A DNA stretch of 14,940 bases from Verrucomicrobia bacterium UBA1263 (GTDB lineage: Bacteria > Verrucomicrobiota > Verrucomicrobiia > Limisphaerales > UBA1412). Both the position numbers and the translations under genes were made by a program. Location of the stretch: assembly GCA_002308515.1 (NCBI GenBank), contig DBVN01000013.1, positions 1,169 through 16,108 of the forward strand, in the 5' to 3' direction. The notes beneath the pieces were generated by a model, which was not told the DNA's origin, ran no database searches, and saw only the letters and a program-made list of their open reading frames with translations. How positions within the stretch are numbered: the first letter of the stretch is position 1; the number at the start of each line of letters is the position of its first letter. This document shows, piece by piece, positions 6,597 through 13,500 of the stretch.

Positions 6597-8726
6597 ATGC
6601 GGATATTAAATAAAAAATACTTATGGATCGCGGCAGTGATGGGAATGCTGACTTATGGCATGTCCGCCGCGGATGATACATTCAATCAGTCCATCAATGT
6701 CTATTTTGATGGAAGCGATAAACCGGTCGTGGATGCTGCCGCAAGCGACGCGACAGTGGAACAGAAGGACGGGTATGTGAGTATCACTCCCAAGACAGAA
6801 GGTGTAGAGGTCATTCTGTCCGGCAGCGGCACAGCCGGAGGAGTCAAGGTTGGGGGAGATTATCCCGTAAAGTTTGTTTTGAACGGTCTGGATCTCAGCT
6901 GTAAAGATTCCGCTGTCGTTCGTTCTACCTCTACCAATACATGCTATGTCGTCTTATCAAAGGGAACGACCAGCACCCTGACAGAGGGTTCGGAAAATTC
7001 TAACAAGGGTGTCCTGATGTCCAAGGGATCTATCATCATCAGCGGCACGGGTACCCTGAAAGTAGTGGGTGCCGCGGATAAGCACGCGATCTACAGCGCA
7101 AATGGCGGTGTTACGATCCAGGAGGGAGAAGTGATCGTGGAAGAAGCTGGCGGAGACGCGATCCACGCGGAAACGGATTTCCAAATGGATAACGGAACGC
7201 TGTCCATCCGCAAGCCCGCGGGGGATGGCGTGGATTGCGCAGGGAGTATTACCGTAAACGGAGGCTCGATCACTTATGAAAATTCTGAAGCGGATACCAA
7301 AGGCCTGAAATGCGACGGGAATATCGAATTCAATGGGGGGCTCCTCAGTATGTCTATTCCCACTGCCCAAACGAAAGGCATCAAATGCGCCGGTCTGACG
7401 ATGAACGGCGGCGCGATGCTGTTTGATTTGTCAGGCGCGGTCTATTTGGAACAGATCGCGGTGTTGAAAACCAATTCAACGACCGGTGCCGTTACGACCA
7501 ACAACACCTATATTTCGCCGTCCTACTGCACGGCGATAAAATGCTCCGGCGATGCGGTGGTGAATGCCGGCAAAGTAACGATCACACACACCGGCACAGC
7601 CGGCAAAGGTATCTCGGTGGATGGGGATTTTACCATGAATGATGGTGTGCTGGATATTTATGTGTCGGGCGGTTGTTCTTCTACTTATAAAAACAGCTCC
7701 AGTCAGACGGATTTGGCCGCGGCGGATTGCCTCATGGCTGGCGGCGACATGAATCTGTCGGGCGGCAAGATCACGGCCATAGCCACGGGCAACGCGGGTG
7801 ACGCGATCACTTGTGACGGAGCGATGACCGTGGGTGTAAACGGCGGGGACAGTTCCTCTCCGGCGATCAAGGCGGCTACCAGCGGCCAGAAGGTGGCCCT
7901 GTCCGGTTCCGGTATGAGCGCGGACTACGCAAACCCGAAAGCGATCAAATCGGGTGGAAACATGAATATCTATGGCGGGCAGTTCGTGGTCAGTACGCTT
8001 TATGACGGCGGTGAAGGCATCGAGTCCAAAGGAATTCTGACCATCTATGACGGCAATTTGGAGATCGAGGCCTATGACGACTGCATCAACGCGGCCAAAA
8101 GTCTCGTGATCAAAGGCGGAACCATCTACTGTTACAGTTCCGGCAATGATGGGATCGACTCCAACGGGACGATAGAGATCAGCGGCGGACTGATCGTTTC
8201 TTCGGGTTCGACTGCTCCGGAGGAAGGTCTGGACTGTGACCAGAACACATTCAAGATCACGGGCGGAACCATCATCGGAGTGGGCGGAGCCTCAAGTACA
8301 CCGACCAGCTCCGTGTGTACCCAGCGTTCGATTATCTACACGGGAACGGGTACAGTGGATACCATTTTCCAGATCACGGACGCTTCCGGCAATAATGTTC
8401 TGGTCTATAAGATCCCGCGCTCTTACTCTGGGAATTCAGGTGTGCGCCCCTTCGCGGTAGCGGCTGGCGGCGGCAATCATGGCGGCGGGATCGTGTTTCC
8501 CGGCGGTGGTCCTGGCGGCGGCCCTGGCGGCAGCGGCGGCGGGATGACCATGTTGATCAGCTTGCCGGATTTTGCCAGCAATGTGACTTACACCATCTAC
8601 AGCGGCGGAACAGTGACCGGTGGTACGGAGTTTCATGGATACTATACAGGAGCAACAGTTTCTGGAGGGACGAGCGTCACAACTTTCAAACCATCATCTA
8701 TGGTGACAACAGTAACAGGAAAATAG
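6597..8726 (+). CDS. Secreted carbohydrate-binding beta-helix protein (Cthe_2159-type)
   Basis: Exported protein of 709 residues resembling the Cthe_2159 family (Pfam PF14262), whose Clostridium thermocellum founder is a parallel beta-helix that binds cellulose and pectin-like polygalacturonate. The signal peptide is residues 1-25 (KK then a hydrophobic core, cleavage probably after Ser-Ala-Ala). From about residue 35 to 600 it consists of short turns of the type 'GG-I-I-GG-GDAI-A' with repeated GDAIHAE, DGVDCAG, TKGLKCDG and DGIDSNG segments. The C-terminal part holds VYKIPRSYSG, then a glycine-rich stretch (624-649) and a sheet ending TFKPSSMVTTV. AGAGGG lies three bases before the ATG, a slightly tight spacing. 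No membrane anchor, lipobox or sorting tail is visible. The LRR gene follows after 11 bases, so the two are almost surely co-transcribed. The bound ligand is not deducible; binding rather than catalysis is inferred from the family. Confidence 0.82.
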   Translation: MRILNKKYLWIAAVMGMLTYGMSAADDTFNQSINVYFDGSDKPVVDAAASDATVEQKDGYVSITPKTEGVEVILSGSGTAGGVKVGGDYPVKFVLNGLDLSCKDSAVVRSTSTNTCYVVLSKGTTSTLTEGSENSNKGVLMSKGSIIISGTGTLKVVGAADKHAIYSANGGVTIQEGEVIVEEAGGDAIHAETDFQMDNGTLSIRKPAGDGVDCAGSITVNGGSITYENSEADTKGLKCDGNIEFNGGLLSMSIPTAQTKGIKCAGLTMNGGAMLFDLSGAVYLEQIAVLKTNSTTGAVTTNNTYISPSYCTAIKCSGDAVVNAGKVTITHTGTAGKGISVDGDFTMNDGVLDIYVSGGCSSTYKNSSSQTDLAAADCLMAGGDMNLSGGKITAIATGNAGDAITCDGAMTVGVNGGDSSSPAIKAATSGQKVALSGSGMSADYANPKAIKSGGNMNIYGGQFVVSTLYDGGEGIESKGILTIYDGNLEIEAYDDCINAAKSLVIKGGTIYCYSSGNDGIDSNGTIEISGGLIVSSGSTAPEEGLDCDQNTFKITGGTIIGVGGASSTPTSSVCTQRSIIYTGTGTVDTIFQITDASGNNVLVYKIPRSYSGNSGVRPFAVAAGGGNHGGGIVFPGGGPGGGPGGSGGGMTMLISLPDFASNVTYTIYSGGTVTGGTEFHGYYTGATVSGGTSVTTFKPSSMVTTVTGK

Positions 8727-8730
8727 GAGG
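8725..8730 (+). promoter_or_regulatory. Strong ribosome binding site overlapping the previous stop codon
   Basis: A full AGGAGG lies seven bases before the ATG at 8738, and its first two bases are part of the TAG stop of the beta-helix gene. This arrangement supports co-transcription and possible translational coupling of the two secreted proteins. Confidence 0.85.
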
Positions 8731-8737
8731 ACAACCC

Positions 8738-10342
8738 ATGAAGAAAATTTATTATTTGAATATATGTTTTTGCGCGATGCTGGCCGTCAGCGCGGTGGCC
8801 GCGACAGAGAATGAAGATGTCGCCTCCAATTACAATGGTGTTTGGAGCAATGGTTCCAACGGAGGCGGTGGTTTCGGCGCATGGTCCATCACAGCGAATG
8901 CCGGCGAAGGCGGAGCGGAGTATGGCATCTGGGACAGTACGGCATACGGCCTGGACATGGAAGAAGCTTTTGGTCTGGCCGCTTATGGAGAAGGCAGTTC
9001 CGTTTACGCGAAACGCGCTTTTTCTCAGACGATGGCAGCCGGGGATGTGTTCCGTTTTGATGTGGCTGTCAATACGGATTCCGGTGACGATGGCCTGAAA
9101 GGTTTTACCTTGTGGGACAGCGGCGGGAATGAGATCCTGACCATCAGCCAGGGCGATTCCGATTCCATCATGATGGGGGATACTGAGCTTTTGCCCACGT
9201 ATGGAACAGAAACGATGCATTGGACGTTCACGCAAGTCTCCTCTACAGAGATCCTGATGTATGTGACAGGGCGCGCGGGCGCGGAAAATTACACGGATGT
9301 ATTGAGCTTTGATTCATCCGCGCTGATAGCGGGCATCACCTTCTTCGCGGAGGCGACACCCGATGATGATTACATTTACTACAGAGCGCTGTATTTCGAT
9401 AACCTGTCTCTCGCGCAGGGAACGTCTGCTACATCTCTTTTCTCATACAGCATTGAGAACAGCCGCGCGGTCATCACAAAAGTTTCAAGCAGTGCCTCCG
9501 GGAACATCGTCGTTCCATCCAAGCTGGGAAACTATTCGGTCGGCTCGGTCGGACGCTCCGCGTTCAAGGATTGTACAGGGATCACCGGTATCTCCTTTGC
9601 GGACGGAACAACAGTCACCAATATCGGGGCGGCCGCTTTTCAGGGATGCACGGGGCTGACAGTAGCCTCACTGCCCAGCGGATTGACGGCGATCCCGGAC
9701 GGCCTTTTCTATGGCTGCACCGCTTTGCAGGCTGTTGTCATCTCGGATGGTGTCACGGCAATAGGGACCGGCGCGTTTGCCGAATGCCGAAGTCTGACTT
9801 CTGTGAGTTTGCCCAGCGGTGTCACAGAAATGGGTGAATCCGTTTTCCTGAACTGCCGCAGTCTGAGTGGTGTTACTTTGCCGGAATCCTCGTCTGAAAT
9901 CCCGGGACAGTTCCTTTATGAATGCCGCGCGCTTTCCTCGATAGAGATACCGTCAGCGGTGACCGGGATCGGCTACAGCGCGTTCTATAATTGTATGGGT
10001 TTTGGCAAGATCCATTTCCTGGGTGATGCTCCGTCATTGTATGATGACGATGTGTTTTCGGGTGTGACGGGAAAGGTGTATTATGAAGAAGGAACCAGCG
10101 GCTGGGGCGCTGCTTACGGCGGACTGACCACGGCTGTCTGGGGCAGCGATCCGGATCCGGTCGAGCCCTCTTTGGAATATATCTGGGATGGAAGCGTCCT
10201 GACGATTTACTACACCGGCATCCTTCAGGTCAGTGAGGATCTGGTGAACTGGGAAACTCTTTCCACGAATTTAGAGGGTGGCGTATATGTCATTGAGGAT
10301 CCTCAAGGGCAAGTCTTCTTCCGCGTGAAAGTGGAGTCATAA
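8738..10342 (+). CDS. Secreted BspA-type leucine-rich-repeat protein
   Basis: Exported protein of 534 residues. The signal peptide is about residues 1-21 (MKK, hydrophobic core, Ala-Val-Ala). Residues about 30-226 form a domain starting NGVWSNGSNGGGGFGAWSI and containing DVFRFDVAVNTDSG. I recognise similar sequence at the front of Verrucomicrobia-type exported proteins, but its function is unknown to me. Residues 270 to about 432 are seven BspA/LRR_5 repeats of about 23 residues with the pattern 'IG-AF-xx-C-xLxxVxLPxxVT'; a cysteine is kept in all seven. BspA-type repeats in other bacteria take part in surface adhesion and protein binding. The tail, residues about 498-534, reads EDLVNWETLSTNLEG...VFFRVKVES and resembles C-terminal modules of PVC-group extracellular proteins. 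It follows the beta-helix gene and is closed by a strong terminator. Adhesion or substrate docking is inference; no catalytic residues are evident. Confidence 0.85.
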   Translation: MKKIYYLNICFCAMLAVSAVAATENEDVASNYNGVWSNGSNGGGGFGAWSITANAGEGGAEYGIWDSTAYGLDMEEAFGLAAYGEGSSVYAKRAFSQTMAAGDVFRFDVAVNTDSGDDGLKGFTLWDSGGNEILTISQGDSDSIMMGDTELLPTYGTETMHWTFTQVSSTEILMYVTGRAGAENYTDVLSFDSSALIAGITFFAEATPDDDYIYYRALYFDNLSLAQGTSATSLFSYSIENSRAVITKVSSSASGNIVVPSKLGNYSVGSVGRSAFKDCTGITGISFADGTTVTNIGAAAFQGCTGLTVASLPSGLTAIPDGLFYGCTALQAVVISDGVTAIGTGAFAECRSLTSVSLPSGVTEMGESVFLNCRSLSGVTLPESSSEIPGQFLYECRALSSIEIPSAVTGIGYSAFYNCMGFGKIHFLGDAPSLYDDDVFSGVTGKVYYEEGTSGWGAAYGGLTTAVWGSDPDPVEPSLEYIWDGSVLTIYYTGILQVSEDLVNWETLSTNLEGGVYVIEDPQGQVFFRVKVES

Positions 10343-10369
10343 ACAAAAGGCCATCCCCTGATACAAAAC

Positions 10370-10397
10370 AGAGACACGGTGATCCGTGTCTCTCTTT
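10370..10397 (+). terminator. Rho-independent terminator of the secreted-protein unit
   Basis: AGAGACACGG (10370-10379) and CCGTGTCTCT (10384-10393) form a perfect 10-bp stem on a TGAT tetraloop, followed by CTTTC. It sits 27 bases after the LRR gene stop. The T tract is short, but the stem is strong and the position is right. It may also limit readthrough towards the convergent kinase gene. Confidence 0.8.
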
Positions 10398-10445
10398 CAT
10401 CACAAAATCGCCATTAGGAATAAAAAGTTTTAAGATTTTGGGAGG

Positions 10446-10482
10446 ATATATTCTGTCACCGGTTCCCGGTGAGGGTATATAT
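10446..10482. repeat. Inverted repeat, first of three stem-loops
   Basis: TCACCGG (10456-10462) and CCGGTGA (10466-10472) pair around a three-base loop. Beyond an internal bulge, AT-only arms of the form ATATA/TATAT (10446-10450 with 10476-10480) can extend the stem. There is no T tract on either strand, so this is not a canonical terminator. Confidence 0.6.
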
Positions 10483-10492
10483 TATCGTCTTA

Positions 10493-10520
10493 CCGGGGGT
10501 TACACTTCGCTCACCCCCGG
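10493..10520. repeat. Palindromic element CCGGGGGT...ACCCCCGG
   Basis: A perfect 8-bp inverted repeat (10493-10500 and 10513-10520) encloses a 12-base loop containing CTTCGC. It lies between convergent genes. Its form resembles small palindromic repeats that I associate with gene ends in PVC-group genomes. Copy number elsewhere cannot be seen here. Confidence 0.65.
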
Positions 10521-10532
10521 CTATTCTCTGGC

Positions 10533-10547
10533 AAGCCCTTCGGGCTT
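10533..10547. repeat. Stem-loop directly after the kinase stop codon
   Basis: AAGCCC (10533-10538) and GGGCTT (10542-10547) form a 6-bp stem with a TTC loop (GAA on the - strand). It begins five bases after the - strand kinase stop (TAA at 10553-10555). No T run follows on the - strand, so termination there would need the following stem-loops or Rho. Confidence 0.6.
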
Positions 10548-10552
10548 TCAAG

Positions 10553-13500
10553 TTACAGCCGCGTTTTGGATTTGGAGAGGATCTCCTGCAATTTTTCCAA
10601 AGTCACAGGTTTGGTCAGGCATCCGCTGAAACCTTCTTTCTTGTAATGTTTCAGGAATTCCACATCCGCCGTGATGAGATAGATGGGTATCCCTTTCAGG
10701 TTCTCATCATCACGAATATGTTTCGCGAACTCTACGCCGCTCATGCCGGGCATCCACATATCTGTCAGGACGGCGCTGAAGTGTCTTTCCTTCAGGATTT
10801 CCAGAGCCTCGTCTCCGGATTGAGCCTTGACGATATCAGTAATGCCTGTCTTTCTGCAGAGAGCTTCCAGGACCTTGAGATTCATCGCTACATCATCCAC
10901 CAGCAGCAGGGAAGTGACTTCTGAAGCCGTATTGGTTCTGTCTTCTTTCTTTTCCGCTTTAATGTGCTCTTCCTCATCAGACTCCAGCGGCTGAGAATCC
11001 AGAGCGTTCAGTTTGACGGTAAAGGTACTGCCTTTGCCCACTTCGCTTTGAACGTCGATCGTGCCGCCCATCTGTTCGACGATGAGAGTGCAGATACTCA
11101 GACCCAGCCCCGTTCCGCCGGTTTGGGTCATATTTTGTATTTGCAGGAACGGTTTGAAAATGCTTTTGAAATGCTTCTCTTCAATGCCGATGCCTGTATC
11201 CGCGACAGCGAACATCAGATTTACCTTGGTTGGGTCGTTCCCTACAGGTTTGCAGTCCACGGTGAGTGTGATCGAACCCTGTTTAGTGAACTTGACGGCG
11301 TTGCCCAGCAGGTTGAACAAGATCTGATAGATACGCTGAACGTCTATGTTCAGTGCCGGCAAACGGGAAGGACAGACCAGGTTCAACGCCAGATTTTCAG
11401 TGGCCGCGCGATGAGCGAAAGCTTTGATGACCTTATTGCACAGTTCCCTGAAATCACAAAATTCATAATCGTAAACCATGCTCTTGGCATCCAGCTTGGA
11501 CAGGTCCAGGATGTTGTTCACCAGCTCCATCAGCACATTGCTGTTGAAGACGATATTCTCCAGATAGGCACTCTGGTCTTCGGGATCCAGATCACCGTAT
11601 CTCATCAATTCCGAGAAACCAATGATCGCGTTGAGCGGGGTGCGGATATCATGGCTGACACAGGCAAAGAAGAAACTCTTGGCTTTATCGGCCTGGACAG
11701 CACGGTCGCGTTCCATCGTCAGATTGTTGATCATCTCTTTGCGTTCGAGAGCCGCTTCCATCACATGCTGGAAGTATTCCAGCATGTGCGTTTCTGTCGG
11801 TGTGAGTTCGCGGCGTGTATCTTTGAAACCAATGGCGATATTACCGCAGATGGCATTGTTCTGCTTGATGGTTGCGGTACAGATGGTCTTGATCTGCTGG
11901 CTGAACAGGTAGTCATCCCATTCCCTGACTCCCAACATCTTGTCCGGGGCACAGCCGTCATACACCAGCTGGATGCCGGCTTTTTCCTGTGTTTGCTTCC
12001 ATTGCTTGAATTTATCCGCGGGCATCCCCTTCAGGCAGTTGGGATCTATCTCTTTATCGAATCCCACCATAGCATCCAGCTGCATACCGTCCTCCTCATA
12101 TCTTGCGAACCAGCCCAGAGGAGCATTGAAGTAACGCAGCAGTATCGAGATGATTTCTTTGATAGCTTTTTCAAAATGCTGGTTTTCCACCAGGAGTTTT
12201 TCCAAACAGTCCGTCGTTGATTTCTGTGTGATCAGCTGTTTCCTTTGCAGTGCGATGTTGCGGTAGAAAAACACCAGGATCACCAATAGAGATATTCCGA
12301 TAATGGCCGCTATCAGATACAGCAGCTGCGCCGAAGTCATCAGCGGTTTTTTGACACTGGTGAACGTTACGGCCTGCAGGTAATTGTGGATCTGATCCTG
12401 AGTGAATGATTTCAGAGTCTTGTCTATAACATTTCTGATCGTCTCATTCAGTTGGACACTGTAGATAAATTTCAGAGGATCATCATACTCATTAGGCAGT
12501 GTTGATTTGAAGACCAATTCTGAATACTGATTATCTTTCCACAGGGTGTACTGCGCGGATTGCAATGTATCTATCATGTAATCGGCCTGGCCCGATCGTA
12601 TAGCATGGTAGCATGCTTCGCGGTTCGGACAGAAAACGACTTTCTCCTGCAGGTCATTATTGAACAAAGATCTGAGTACGAAATCATTTGTTGCGATGGC
12701 TACCACCTTGTTTTCGGATTCTGTGTCGATGTAGTTTTTATGAAAAACTTTCACCAGCGGGATGTAAATGCTGGTCTTACTGGTAACGGTTTCTCCCAGA
12801 GGGCTGGTGTCTCCGCCGAAGCCGACCCAGATATCACTCTTTCCGTGAAGAAGTCTGTCACGCGCTTCCTTGGAAGTGGCCGGCGGCAGATACTTAAAAT
12901 TCAGTCCCGTGTTGTTGTGGACTTCATCCAGCAGTCTTCTGACAAAGCCTGACGCTTCTTTATTGTCGGGATCATACCTCTTCAGAGGCGGGATCTCCGG
13001 AGAGATATCCACGCGGATGGTGTGACCCTCGAAATCATGGAGGGCTTTGATTTCCTCGTTGTCCAGCATCAGGATATCCGAATTGAACGCGGGGAAATGC
13101 CGTTCCATGAGCCGCAGCCTGAAGCCGGGATCAGTGCGTTTGATGTAGGACATTCCCCGGTCTATCTGATCCTTCAGTTCGGGTTTATCCTTATTGATGC
13201 ACAGATAAGTCAATTCAGAGGGGAACACGGCCAGAGGTTTGAATCCCTGTGGTGTGAAGGTGTACACAGCGTCATTGATCCCGTCCAGAACAGATTGTTC
13301 AGCATTTTTTAATGATCGATAATACTGGAACTGGCATTTGATATCATGCTGGTTGAGGAACAGTCTCAGTGAGTTGCCGGTCAGGCTCCCGTCCAGCATC
13401 GCTATGCGGGCATTATTCCATGAGCGGAGTTGATTGGGGCGCATCTTCTTGTTGTCCTGGGTCGTTGCCAGAAAGAAATAGATCACCTCAAAATCCAGAT

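Noticed and set aside
7100..8300. DNA repeats in the beta-helix gene as a possible CRISPR or tandem-repeat array
   Set aside because: The periodicity is at protein level (GG, GDAI, DGI turns), with irregular spacing and no identical repeats of CRISPR type.
10438..10629. Small + strand frame of 63 codons after the LRR gene
   Set aside because: It is made of the stem-loop repeats and then runs antisense into the kinase C-terminus; no protein evidence.
10964..12220. Long + strand open frame (418 codons) opposite the histidine kinase
   Set aside because: It lies wholly antisense to the HisKA/HATPase/GAF coding sequence, has no recognisable domain, and its composition is that of a mirrored frame.
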